Shown here one piece after another: positions 35,188 to 44,049 of a DNA stretch of 64,000 bases; within the stretch, counting starts at the first letter, position 1, and each line of letters starts with the position of its first letter. Under the pieces are notes generated by a model, which saw nothing but the letters and a program-made list of their open reading frames with translations, ran no database searches and had not been told where the DNA came from. This stretch comes from JACDAE01 sp963717195 (GTDB taxonomy: Bacteria > Chloroflexota > Ktedonobacteria > Ktedonobacterales > Ktedonobacteraceae), in contig CAVQVR010000014.1 in NCBI GenBank assembly GCA_963717195.1, positions 1-64,000 on the forward strand, written 5' to 3'. Made by a program: the position numbers and the translations under genes.

Positions 35188-36591
35188 ATGACCATGACTA
35201 CTCAAGCACGCACAATTGGTGAATTGCGTGAAAGTGGATATAAGGTGCTTTCCGTCAAGGAAGAGATGCGGAAAAATTTGATTCAGAAGATCCGTAATGG
35301 CGAAAATCTGTTTCCCGGCATTGTTGGCTATGAAGATACGGTTATTCCTCAGATTGAGAATGCCATTCTCTCGGGTCAGGATATCATCTTTCTTGGCGAA
35401 CGTGGGCAGGCAAAGACACGCATGGCGCGTAGCCTCGTCAATCTGTTGGATGAGGTGGTGCCCATTATTGCTGGCTGCGAGATTAGCGATAGTCCCTTCG
35501 AGCCAATCTGTAGAGCCTGCCGCGATAAGGTCGAGGAACATGGCGATGAGGTAGAGATTGCCTGGCTTCCTCGCGATAGGCGCTATGGTGAGAAACTTGC
35601 CACGCCCGATATTACGATCTCCGACCTTGTTGGTGAGGTGGACCCGGTACGTGTCGCTGAAGGACGCTATCTCTCAGATGAACTGACGATCCACTATGGG
35701 ATGATTCCACGCACAAACCGTGGTATCTTTTGTATTAATGAATTACCCGATCTAGCAGAACGTATTCAGGTTGGCCTGCTCAATATCATGGAGGAGCGCG
35801 ATGTACAGATCCGTGGCTACAAGATCCGCTTGCCGCTGGATGTGTATGTGGTTGCCAGCGCGAACCCGGAGGACTATACTAACCGTGGTCGCATCATTAC
35901 TCCTCTGAAGGACCGCGTGGGTTCGCAGATACGCACGCACTATCCCAACGACGTTGAGCATGAGATTCAGATTATGGAGGCCGAGAGCAGCCACTTCTCA
36001 ACCGAGGGAATGGAAGTTATCGTCCCGCAATTTATGAAGGAAGTGATCGCTGAAGTAACGCAGCTGGCACGTCGCAGCAACGATATCAGTCAGCGTTCCG
36101 GCGTCAGTGTGCGCGTCTCGGTTTCGAACTTTGAGAATGTTTTGAGTAATGCAACACGGAGAGCCCTGCGCCTCAAAGAACGTGCTATCGCGCCACGCGT
36201 CAGCGACCTCTCCGCTATTATCGCCTCGACCACAGGTAAGATTGAACTTGATGCAGTGGGCGATGTGAAAGAAGATCGCGTCGTGCAGAAGCTGGTCAAT
36301 GCTGCTGTGCTCAGAGTCTTTGGAGAGTACTTTGAAGCACGTGAGTTTGATCAACTGGTGGCGGGTTTCGAGAAGGGACTGAGCGTCCAGGTGGGCGACG
36401 ACATGTCCTCCATGGAGTATGTCAATCAGCTCTCGAAGGTGGGTGGTCTGAGCAAAGCTATCGATAAGCTCAATGGACGTGGCAACCCCTCCACCATTGC
36501 ATCTTCCATCGAGTTCATTCTCGAAGGTCTGCACCTGAACCGTCGTCTCAATAAGGAAGATGTTCGTGGTAAGGTACGTTATCGTCGCTAG
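35188..36591 (+). CDS. MoxR/magnesium-chelatase-like AAA+ ATPase
   Basis: 467-residue cytosolic AAA+ protein related to MoxR and the ChlI/BchI subunit. Walker A is GERGQAKT (70-77). An insert at about 100-125 carries CEISDSPFEPICRAC and a nearby His, a possible zinc site. Walker B is GIFCINELPDL and sensor 1 is VVASANPEDYTNRG. A helical C-terminal lid follows. It precedes a VWA protein by 64 bases, the typical MoxR-VWA pairing in which the ATPase works with a metal-ion-dependent adhesion-site partner to remodel or insert metal into a target. The target is unknown. No chelatase large subunit is present, so tetrapyrrole synthesis is not implied. Confidence 0.8.
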   Translation: MTMTTQARTIGELRESGYKVLSVKEEMRKNLIQKIRNGENLFPGIVGYEDTVIPQIENAILSGQDIIFLGERGQAKTRMARSLVNLLDEVVPIIAGCEISDSPFEPICRACRDKVEEHGDEVEIAWLPRDRRYGEKLATPDITISDLVGEVDPVRVAEGRYLSDELTIHYGMIPRTNRGIFCINELPDLAERIQVGLLNIMEERDVQIRGYKIRLPLDVYVVASANPEDYTNRGRIITPLKDRVGSQIRTHYPNDVEHEIQIMEAESSHFSTEGMEVIVPQFMKEVIAEVTQLARRSNDISQRSGVSVRVSVSNFENVLSNATRRALRLKERAIAPRVSDLSAIIASTTGKIELDAVGDVKEDRVVQKLVNAAVLRVFGEYFEAREFDQLVAGFEKGLSVQVGDDMSSMEYVNQLSKVGGLSKAIDKLNGRGNPSTIASSIEFILEGLHLNRRLNKEDVRGKVRYRR

Positions 36592-36655
36592 ACTACCGGG
36601 CGGCGAAAGGCACTAAGATATAGTGCCATGGCACAATCAATAAGGAACACCCAAC

Positions 36656-38833
36656 ATGTTCGAACGCTTTTATAGAAATCGCTACGGGTATTCACGCTGG
36701 GATGGGACGCAAAGGATCGAGGGACTGGATGCAGACGATATCCTGAAGGCTCTTTCCGATGATTACCTGGAGAATGGCAATTTGCAGCAGGCGCTCAAGC
36801 GTTTGATGCAGGATGGCGTTCATGGCGAAGATGGTCAGCGTGCGATGGGCCTGCGTGAGATGATGGAGCGTATGCGCAACATGCGCAGCGAGCAACTCAA
36901 TCGTTACAATATGGCCTCTGGTGTAATGGATGACCTGCGTGAGAAGCTTGAAGAGATCAAGCAGCTAGAACGCGAAGGCATTCAGCAACGCCTGGATAAT
37001 AAGGATAACGATCAGGCAGGGCAACCGGGCCAACAAGGGCAGCAAAGCGAGCAACCTCAAGCTGGTCAACAGGGGAATCAGCCGCAGTCTGGCAACCAAT
37101 CCCAGCAAGGTGAGTCTGGCGAGGCTGGTCCCCAGGGACAGTCGGGTCAAGGTGGGGAAGGTGGAGACAGCGATGGGCTCTCTCCTGAGCAGAAGCAACG
37201 TATGCTGGAGATGATCGCGAAACGGAAACAGGACTATCTGGACAAATTGCCCGGTGATATTCCTGGTCAGATCAAAGGTCTTTCCGAGTATGATTTCATG
37301 GATGATGAGGCACGCGAGAAGTTCAATGAACTGATGCAGAGTTTGCAACAGCAGATGATGCAGCAATTTTTCCAGGGTATGCAGCAATCATTGCAGAATA
37401 TGACGCCGGAAGACATTGCGAACTTGCGCGAGATGATCCGTGACCTGAACAAAATGTTGCGCGAGCGCCAGGAAGGTCGTGAGCCAGACTTCGACGCGTT
37501 TATGCAGAAGCATGGTCAGTACTTCCCCGATGTCAATTCGCTGGATGATCTGATCGAGCAGATGCAGATGCAGCAGGCGGCGATGCAGGGAATTATGGAT
37601 AATCTCTCGTCGGAGCAGCGTCAGGAATTGCAGGAGCTCATGGATCAGCTCATGGGCGATGATCGCATTCGCGTCGATATGCTCGAACTGGCACAGAATC
37701 TGGAAGCAGCCGCACCTATGGAGCAGATGCGCACCCGTTTTCCTTTCCGTGGCAATGAATCAATGCCATTGAACGAAGCAATGCGCATGATGGGTCGCTT
37801 GCAACAGATGGAGGGTCTGGAAGATCAATTCCAGGAGGCCCGTCGCCTGGATAATATCGAAGCTATCGATAGTCAGAAGGTCAAAGAACTGCTTGGCGAC
37901 GAGGAATACCAGTCCGTCGAGCAACTCAAAGAATTGATGAAGATGCTGGAAGATGCGGGCTACATCCAGAAGAAGGGCAATCGCTGGGAACTGACCGCGC
38001 GTGGTATTCGTAAGATCGGCCAGAAGGCGCTGCAAGACATCTTCAATAAACTGAAGCGTGACGGCTTTGGTCGCCATCTCAGCCCCTACCGTGGGGTTGG
38101 TGGTGAGCGTACCGATGAAAGCAAGCCCTACCAGTTCGGCGATCCGTTTCTGCTTGATCTGGAAAGAACATTGATGAATGCTGTTCACAGACGTGGAACA
38201 GGCACGCCCGTCGCGCTGGCGAAAGAGGACTTCGAGGTGTACCGCACCGAATTTACCACGCAGTCGTCAACCGTTTTGATGATCGACATGAGCCTCAGTA
38301 TGATCTACAACGGTTGTCAGCAGGCAGCAAAAAAGGTAGCAGTGGCCCTGGAAAGCCTGATTCGCTCTCAGTTCCCGCGCGACAACCTGTATATCGTTGG
38401 CTTCTCGTTTATTGCCCGTGAATATCGCCCCGACGAACTGATCGAGATGAGCCGCATGGATAATGATCGTGGTACCAATATGGCGCATGGCTTGATGCTG
38501 GCTCGCCAGCTCTTAGCGCGTCATCGCGGCGTTAACAAACAGATCATCATGATCACTGATGGTGGTCCTACGGTCTGGTATGAAGATGATGGCTGGCATT
38601 TTTCTTATCCCAGCCCCTATGCCGAGCAGCAGACGCTCCTGGAAGCCCAGCGCTGTACTCGTGATGGCATCACCATCAATACATTCATGCTCTACGATGA
38701 TGAGTGGATGCTTGCTTTCGTCAATCAGATGGCCGAAGTCAATCACGGTCGCACATTCTATGCAGATAAAGACAACCTGGGGGAGTACCTGCTGGTTGAT
38801 TATCTGAATAACAAGCGCAAAATTGTATCGTAG
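36656..38833 (+). CDS. VWA-domain protein, partner of the MoxR-type ATPase
   Basis: 725 residues. The N-terminal half is helical and acidic, broken by a Gln/Gly/Pro-rich linker at about 118-175. Several amphipathic Met/Gln-rich helices follow. The C-terminal VWA domain (about 530-725) has an intact MIDAS: MIDMSLSM (DxSxS), the Thr in DRGTNMAHG and the Asp in MITDGGPT. No signal peptide or TM segment, so cytosolic. The start follows AAGGA. With the upstream AAA+ gene it forms a two-gene chaperone-like unit, known widely as MoxR-VWA. The physiological client is unknown. Confidence 0.8.
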   Translation: MFERFYRNRYGYSRWDGTQRIEGLDADDILKALSDDYLENGNLQQALKRLMQDGVHGEDGQRAMGLREMMERMRNMRSEQLNRYNMASGVMDDLREKLEEIKQLEREGIQQRLDNKDNDQAGQPGQQGQQSEQPQAGQQGNQPQSGNQSQQGESGEAGPQGQSGQGGEGGDSDGLSPEQKQRMLEMIAKRKQDYLDKLPGDIPGQIKGLSEYDFMDDEAREKFNELMQSLQQQMMQQFFQGMQQSLQNMTPEDIANLREMIRDLNKMLRERQEGREPDFDAFMQKHGQYFPDVNSLDDLIEQMQMQQAAMQGIMDNLSSEQRQELQELMDQLMGDDRIRVDMLELAQNLEAAAPMEQMRTRFPFRGNESMPLNEAMRMMGRLQQMEGLEDQFQEARRLDNIEAIDSQKVKELLGDEEYQSVEQLKELMKMLEDAGYIQKKGNRWELTARGIRKIGQKALQDIFNKLKRDGFGRHLSPYRGVGGERTDESKPYQFGDPFLLDLERTLMNAVHRRGTGTPVALAKEDFEVYRTEFTTQSSTVLMIDMSLSMIYNGCQQAAKKVAVALESLIRSQFPRDNLYIVGFSFIAREYRPDELIEMSRMDNDRGTNMAHGLMLARQLLARHRGVNKQIIMITDGGPTVWYEDDGWHFSYPSPYAEQQTLLEAQRCTRDGITINTFMLYDDEWMLAFVNQMAEVNHGRTFYADKDNLGEYLLVDYLNNKRKIVS

Positions 38834-38850
38834 ACAGTTTTGTGTAAAGC

Positions 38851-38961
38851 GTGGGTTTATAAATCGTATCCCTACACCAGGCGCATCGCCGGTGAAGAGA
38901 GGCAAATCGTTGCTGAACCAACTGGTGTAGGGGTGCTATTTATAATCCCGCCGTTGCCCAC
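38851..38961. repeat. 111-bp palindrome, GGGTTTATAAATCG type (second copy)
   Basis: Arms GTGGGTTTATAAATCG... and ...TATTTATAATCCCG, with inner CCCTACACCA / TGGTGTAGGGG. The arms match the element near 31.1 kb at nearly every position while the loops differ. It lies directly after the VWA gene. Confidence 0.75.
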
Positions 38962-39131
38962 ACGGATGTTCGTAGTTCTATTGACGATGGATAATATACT
39001 ACCAGCGTTATCATCGCGTCTTTTATCAATCTGATCAAGAAAGATGAGGATATTATTACCCTACATATATTACAAATATCATTGCTCTATGAAATTCGTA
39101 AGAAATAAAAATGTATAGAAAGGTAATTCGT

Positions 39132-40001
39132 ATGTCAAATCGTCCCACGATGGCAATGAGAACAAGCAATCTTTCCGAAACCATCAAGTTCTGTGTAGAC
39201 AGGCTTAGTTTCACTATGGTCGATCATTTGCCCTATGCTGACATCGCGCACATCCTCGATGCGGATAATGATCTGCTTCTGTTAGCTGGTCCAACAGCGA
39301 AGGACGTTTCCCAATATCTGGACCCACCGTGCTTTGTTTTTAAGCCAGGAGATACCATCAAATTCGGAGAGAATGACCTTGAGGCTCGACGTGCAGTACT
39401 GGCAGCAAAGGGTATTGATGATGTGCATATTAAAGAAGGATTTTTAGGCGACCAGCAGTTGAACGTATCCGGTCCTGATGGCTACATCTTTGCCTTTCTC
39501 AAGAGAGCCCCACATGCACCTGAAGACGTGTTGGTAGAGTACGAAGACGCTCCACAGAAACTGGAGATGGCACTGAAAGGACTCTCAGAAAGCGCTCTTG
39601 ATCTTTCAACTGCACCTGATCAATGGTCTATTCGCAAGATCGTTCATCATCTTGCCGAGAGCAAATCGCTATTTATGATGCAGATCAAAACTGCTTTGGC
39701 CGAGTCAGGCGCGGTGTATATCCGTACTCCCTATAACCAGGAAACGTGGCCTGAGACGCTCGATTATGCCGGACGAGCAATTGGGCCATCAGTTGCGTTA
39801 GTGAAAGCTATTCATAGTCATATCGCGCAACTATTGCAACATGTACCCAATTATGGGGAACGTTATGTTATGGCAAAAGCTATCGATGCAACCGACGAAG
39901 GACGGAAGAATACAGTAGGAGGTTGGCTGGAAGCAATGGCCGGGCATATCTGGGAACATTGCGAGGAGATTCGTGAGATCCGACGTATCCAAGGAGTCTA
40001 A
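39132..40001 (+). CDS. Glyoxalase/VOC and DinB-like two-domain protein
   Basis: 289 residues from the ATG preceded by AAAGGT; an ATG seven codons earlier has no ribosome site. Residues 5-125 form a VOC (glyoxalase/bleomycin resistance) domain with typical ending SGPDGYIFAFLKR. Residues 145-285 form a DinB/YfiT-like four-helix bundle with potential metal-binding His in IVHHLAES and MAGHIWEH. VOC and DinB domains both act in thiol- or metal-dependent detoxification, so a fused detoxifying enzyme is plausible. It is followed by rsmG after 30 bases. Substrate unknown. Confidence 0.7.
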   Translation: MSNRPTMAMRTSNLSETIKFCVDRLSFTMVDHLPYADIAHILDADNDLLLLAGPTAKDVSQYLDPPCFVFKPGDTIKFGENDLEARRAVLAAKGIDDVHIKEGFLGDQQLNVSGPDGYIFAFLKRAPHAPEDVLVEYEDAPQKLEMALKGLSESALDLSTAPDQWSIRKIVHHLAESKSLFMMQIKTALAESGAVYIRTPYNQETWPETLDYAGRAIGPSVALVKAIHSHIAQLLQHVPNYGERYVMAKAIDATDEGRKNTVGGWLEAMAGHIWEHCEEIREIRRIQGV

Positions 40002-40031
40002 ATGCGCTGAAAATAGGATAGGATAGGGGAA

Positions 40032-40754
40032 ATGGTGGAAGGTTTATCTAACGATTTTCTGGCTGGTTTGAGTCAGTCTGGTCTGAAGCTAAACGATCAG
40101 CAACTTGAGCAATTCTTGCGCTATCAACAAGAGCTACTTGCCTGGAATACACGCTTTAATCTAACTGCGATTACTGACCCACTGGAAGTGCAGGTAAAAC
40201 ACTTCCTCAATTCGTTGTCGTTATTAGCTGCATATGATCAGCCGCAAACGCACCTGCTCGACATTGGTTCAGGAGCTGGTTTTCCGGGTCTACCTTTGAA
40301 AATAGTACGTCCGGAGTGGCGTATTACATTGCTGGAAGCGACCGGCAAGAAAGTGACGTTCCTGCGTCATATCATCGAGACCCTGCACCTTGAGGGTATT
40401 GTGGCGCTACAGGGACGCGCTGAGGAACTGGCTCATCAGACGGCGTATCGTGCGAAGTTTGATCTGGTAACGGCGCGTGCGGTTGCCTCGCTCTCAGCTT
40501 TGTTGGAGTACAGTGCGCCATATTGCCGTGTGGGTGGCTCTATTGTGTTGCCTAAGAAGGGTGATCTGGCGGATGAACTGGCGCACGGGAAACGTGCGGC
40601 AGGTCAAGTGGGAGCGGTGTTCGAGGCTAATATGGCTGTGAAGTTACCCAGGTTGATGGATGGGCGGCGTTTGCTTGTGTGGAAGCAGCAGAAAGCGTGT
40701 CCTGAGCAATATCCGCGTGCAGGAGCGGTAATGGCGAAGAAACCGCTCGGCTAA
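40032..40754 (+). CDS. rsmG: 16S rRNA (guanine527-N7)-methyltransferase
   Basis: 240 residues, usual size for RsmG (GidB). The SAM-binding motif LLDIGSGAGFPGLPLKI and the following TLLEATGKKVTFLRHI are diagnostic, as are the opening QYFNLTAI-like NTRFNLTAITDP and VTARAVASLSALLEY. It methylates N7 of G527 in 16S rRNA in the cytosol; loss gives low-level streptomycin resistance in other bacteria. The start lies just after AGGATAGGGG. Probably cotranscribed with the VOC-DinB gene. Confidence 0.92.
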   Translation: MVEGLSNDFLAGLSQSGLKLNDQQLEQFLRYQQELLAWNTRFNLTAITDPLEVQVKHFLNSLSLLAAYDQPQTHLLDIGSGAGFPGLPLKIVRPEWRITLLEATGKKVTFLRHIIETLHLEGIVALQGRAEELAHQTAYRAKFDLVTARAVASLSALLEYSAPYCRVGGSIVLPKKGDLADELAHGKRAAGQVGAVFEANMAVKLPRLMDGRRLLVWKQQKACPEQYPRAGAVMAKKPLG

Positions 40755-40811
40755 TCAGAATAATATATTTATTTATCTTGTGTATTGCTGCGTTTACAAG
40801 GTCAATAAATA

Positions 40812-40840
40812 TTGCATTTACCAAAAAAATAGTGTATAAT
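40812..40840 (+). promoter_or_regulatory. Strong sigma70-type promoter
   Basis: TTGCAT and TATAAT with a 17-base spacer. It lies about 313 bases before the next start codon, which leaves a long untranslated leader or room for a small RNA. Confidence 0.6.
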
Positions 40841-41152
40841 TAAAGGGTCCCATAAATATGTTTAGGGGGCATGTTCTTTACGTTATGTTCCTGACATGAC
40901 TGACGCTTAACAAACATTTCTATCATTGGGAGCGTGGTTTCCGGGATGGTTCTGTTTGTCCTCTCACCTGTGCGCCCCTTTTTCTCCCTTTCGAGGTGAC
41001 GATGCAATGGAAGGCGCATTTGTTATCGTGAGCGAGAAGCGTATCTGGACATATTTTTCTAATCCTGTCTCTCCATGCAGACATGAACTCTAGTGGAACT
41101 TAAATAGAGAAGAGAGCGGGCTTCGCACCTGTCTCAGGAGGAGTTATAAACC
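40841..41152 (+). other. Long leader or possible small RNA region
   Basis: About 310 bases between a strong promoter and the next gene. No convincing protein frame. No known riboswitch or structural RNA was recognised. It ends with a perfect CAGGAGGAG ribosome site for the next gene. Confidence 0.4.
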
Positions 41153-41887
41153 ATGACCTATTCCCATAGAAACCTTGCTACAGAGCGGATCGAGGCGTGT
41201 CAGAAAGCGAAACAGATAACGGCCATATGCGAAGAACTCTCTATTTCAGTTGATCCTATTGACTGGCAAGGTTCTGGAATGCGGGCGTGGGTATCTGTGA
41301 ATACAATCAAGATAGGTGATCTCATGGATCTCCGCTTACAAGATAGCGCGGCTATTCTGCGTCGGGTTCAGATCAAGCTTCTTGAGCAGGCTGCGCTGCA
41401 AAGCATTCACGCGCAAGCAGGACTCAAGGTTTTGATGTGGAGCCCGGTTGATGTGGTACAGCCGCAGGAGTTTTTGAGCCTCTGGATCCTCACTCTGGAG
41501 ACTGATGAGCGGGTCGCTATCGCTGAATATATCAAGGATGGACAGCGTGTGTATGAGCCATATGCGTTCGATGTGAATAATAGAGAACAACTTGCAAAGC
41601 TCTTTGGCCCAATTCGTACAGGGGAATATCAACTTGGTGATACCGTCATTGTAGAGGAACATCAACGGAAATGCAGCGGGGAGATCGTCTATATTCTTCC
41701 TCCCGGCAAGGTGATCACGAACCGTAAATCTTCATCAAAGGGATACCACACCATTTCGGGAAAAGCGTATACGAACGACGCTTCAGCAAGGTATATGGTA
41801 GATTGTCACGACGGTTTCCCTCACCTGGTCAGCCAGTCGCAAATTACGACTGAAACAAGCGATGAAGTACCTCTCGCTACATTATAG
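41153..41887 (+). CDS. Protein of unknown function with SH3/KOW-like C-terminal part
   Basis: 244 residues, cytosolic, no signal or TM. I do not recognise the N-terminal about 140 residues. From about 158 a LGDTVIVEE motif and later YMVDCHDGFPHLVSQSQI suggest a small beta-barrel (SH3 or KOW-like), similar in style to the two small proteins at 60.8 and 61.5 kb. The ribosome site CAGGAGGAG is excellent and the upstream promoter strong, so expression is probably high. The stop overlaps the stop of the convergent SGNH hydrolase gene by six bases. Confidence 0.65.
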   Translation: MTYSHRNLATERIEACQKAKQITAICEELSISVDPIDWQGSGMRAWVSVNTIKIGDLMDLRLQDSAAILRRVQIKLLEQAALQSIHAQAGLKVLMWSPVDVVQPQEFLSLWILTLETDERVAIAEYIKDGQRVYEPYAFDVNNREQLAKLFGPIRTGEYQLGDTVIVEEHQRKCSGEIVYILPPGKVITNRKSSSKGYHTISGKAYTNDASARYMVDCHDGFPHLVSQSQITTETSDEVPLATL

Positions 41888-42613
41888 AGTGTTTGCGGGC
41901 CTGTTCTCAGTTGGTGGAAACGCTGCTAACAGGATTGGCCTGATACAGGCTGTCCAGAGTACATACCCCCGTGTATTGAGATGAATACCATCCCATCGAA
42001 AGATATCGCTCTTCACTTCACCCGACGCGTCGAGCATCGAAGGAACGACATCGATATAGTGCAAGCGGTTATCAGATGCACAGTACTTGCAAATCAGCGC
42101 GTTTGCTTCTTGCATGATAGGCCAGAATTGTTTTCTCCCTTTAGGGGGCTTGATCGAAATGAAATAGATGGGTACCTCTGGTAAGGTAGTGTGAATCTTC
42201 TCGCAAAATTGCTTGAAAGCTCCTGGTGCTTGTTCCGCAGTGAGATTGCCGAACGCGATATCGTTTTCACCAGCGTAGAAGACTACAGCCCGTGGAACAT
42301 ATGGGATCACAATGCGATCAGCATAGAAAGTCACCTGCCCAATCTGTGAGCCTCCGAAGCCACGATTGAGCACTGCGAGAGGTGCCATATCGTTTGCGAG
42401 CGTTTTCCAGAAACGAATACTTGAACTACCGGTGAAGACGATGGGATGTGGTGGTGGCGGGGTACGCTGGTCGTCCGCTTCAAATGCACGGATTGCTTTT
42501 TCCCATACCTCAGGATCGCTGCTACTTATCCTGGCGAGGGCGCGTTGGTACAACAGGATCAGCGCGATAACTCCACTGGCTACCAGGAGAATCCCAAGAA
42601 GAAGATAGATCAT
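41882..42613 (-). CDS. Membrane-anchored SGNH/GDSL hydrolase
   Basis: 243 residues. TM helix or signal anchor at about 2-23, then an SGNH esterase domain. The four blocks are visible: FTGSSSIRFW (Ser64 as candidate nucleophile), RGFGGSQ (Gly), YAGENDI (Asn) and DGIHLN (Asp and His). Likely extracytoplasmic lipase/esterase or O-deacetylase. The start follows GAAGGAAAT. It lies 26 bases downstream of purA on the same strand, so read-through is possible. Substrate unknown. Confidence 0.82.
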   Translation of the reverse strand: MIYLLLGILLVASGVIALILLYQRALARISSSDPEVWEKAIRAFEADDQRTPPPPHPIVFTGSSSIRFWKTLANDMAPLAVLNRGFGGSQIGQVTFYADRIVIPYVPRAVVFYAGENDIAFGNLTAEQAPGAFKQFCEKIHTTLPEVPIYFISIKPPKGRKQFWPIMQEANALICKYCASDNRLHYIDVVPSMLDASGEVKSDIFRWDGIHLNTRGYVLWTACIRPILLAAFPPTENRPANTL

Positions 42614-42639
42614 GATAATTTCCTTCTATTCGAGAAACT

Positions 42640-43968
42640 CTACCTCATTGCATTTCTAGGATAACGTGCATCATACTCCGGTGTATTCAATACATCCATC
42701 ACTTGAATTGTTTTGCCACGTTGAGGGCTGACCGAGATCATAGCGATGGGCGTTTCCAGTAATTCCTCCAGGCGTTTGAGGTACGCTTTAGCGGCAGGTG
42801 GAAGATCATCGTAGTTGGAAATACCCGTAGTGCACGTTTGCCAGCCTGCGACTTCTTCATAAATGGGTTCACATGCAGCCAGATCACTAAGTGTGGCAGG
42901 GAGGCTATGGATCATTTGTCCACGTAGGTTGTATGCGGTACAGATCTTGATTGTTGGAAACGTATCAAGAACATCAAGTTTGGTGATGACAGCCACGTCC
43001 AGGCCGTTGAGTTGAGCTACAAAGCGACCCGCGACCGCGTCGAACCAGCCACAATGACGTTCGCGTCCATTATTCAAGCCATATTCAAGTCCACGTTCGC
43101 GCATTTCATAGCCAGTTGCATCAAAGAGCCCGGTCGGCATTGGACCACTACCGATGCGTGTAATATAGGCTTTGTATACACCTATGACGCGATCAATTGA
43201 GCGTGGGGGAAGACCGGCACCAACCGCAGCGTTGGCTGCCATGGTCGATGACGATGTTACGAAAGGATAGGTGCCAAAGTCGATATCCAGAAGAGCACCC
43301 TGCGCACCTTCCAGGAGAACCGTTTTATGGTCAAAAAGAGCATCATGCAGCATTTTCTGCGTATCAGCAATGTGTGGGCGCAAGTGAAGGCCATAACCGA
43401 AATACTCACCGTGGATTTCTTCGAGAGAGAGAGGCGGTTGATTGTAAATTTGTGTGATCATGCGATTTTTCTGGTGGAGGATAGTAGAAAGCTTGGCGCG
43501 GAAGGTATCAACGTCCAGCAGATCGGCCATACGAATGCCGGTGCGTGCATGTTTATCGACATAGGCAGGTCCAATGCCACGCTGAGCGCTATCAAGTTTG
43601 TCGGCACCGCGAGCCTCTTCCTCAAGACGGTCGAGTAAAAAGTGATACGGCATAACGACATGTGCCCGCTCGCTGATGTAGAGGCGGGACATATCCACAC
43701 CTTTATTCTGCAAGTCTTCCATTTCGGCGATCAAGCCTTTGGGGTCGACCACAACGCCATTGCCAATAATACATGTGGTATCGGGGGAGAGGATACCTGA
43801 GGGGACAAGGCTAAATGAGAATTCGCCTTTTTCATGGACGACGCGGTGTCCCGCATTACTGCCGCCCTGGTATCGTACAACGAGGTCGGTTCGCATCGCA
43901 AGTTCGTCGACGATCTTCCCTTTTCCTTCATCTCCCCATTGTGCTCCGATAACTGCAACTACCACCAT
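42640..43968 (-). CDS. purA: Adenylosuccinate synthetase
   Basis: 442 residues. Joins IMP and aspartate using GTP, the first committed step from IMP to AMP. The N-terminal GAQWGDEGKGK (9-19) holds the phosphate-binding loop with catalytic Asp. The second signature reads GGSNAGHR where most PurA have GGNNAGHT; the catalytic His is kept. QRGIGPAYVDKHARTGIR and the C-terminal ISVSPQRGKTI agree with the family. The ATG follows AAGAGGAAC. Cytosolic housekeeping gene. Confidence 0.95.
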   Translation of the reverse strand: MVVVAVIGAQWGDEGKGKIVDELAMRTDLVVRYQGGSNAGHRVVHEKGEFSFSLVPSGILSPDTTCIIGNGVVVDPKGLIAEMEDLQNKGVDMSRLYISERAHVVMPYHFLLDRLEEEARGADKLDSAQRGIGPAYVDKHARTGIRMADLLDVDTFRAKLSTILHQKNRMITQIYNQPPLSLEEIHGEYFGYGLHLRPHIADTQKMLHDALFDHKTVLLEGAQGALLDIDFGTYPFVTSSSTMAANAAVGAGLPPRSIDRVIGVYKAYITRIGSGPMPTGLFDATGYEMRERGLEYGLNNGRERHCGWFDAVAGRFVAQLNGLDVAVITKLDVLDTFPTIKICTAYNLRGQMIHSLPATLSDLAACEPIYEEVAGWQTCTTGISNYDDLPPAAKAYLKRLEELLETPIAMISVSPQRGKTIQVMDVLNTPEYDARYPRNAMR

Positions 43969-44049
43969 GATATGTTCCTCTTTGCTTTCTAGGCTCTGTT
44001 AGCATGAGTGCCGTGACGCATTACTCCAAAGATTTAGGGCATGTCAATA

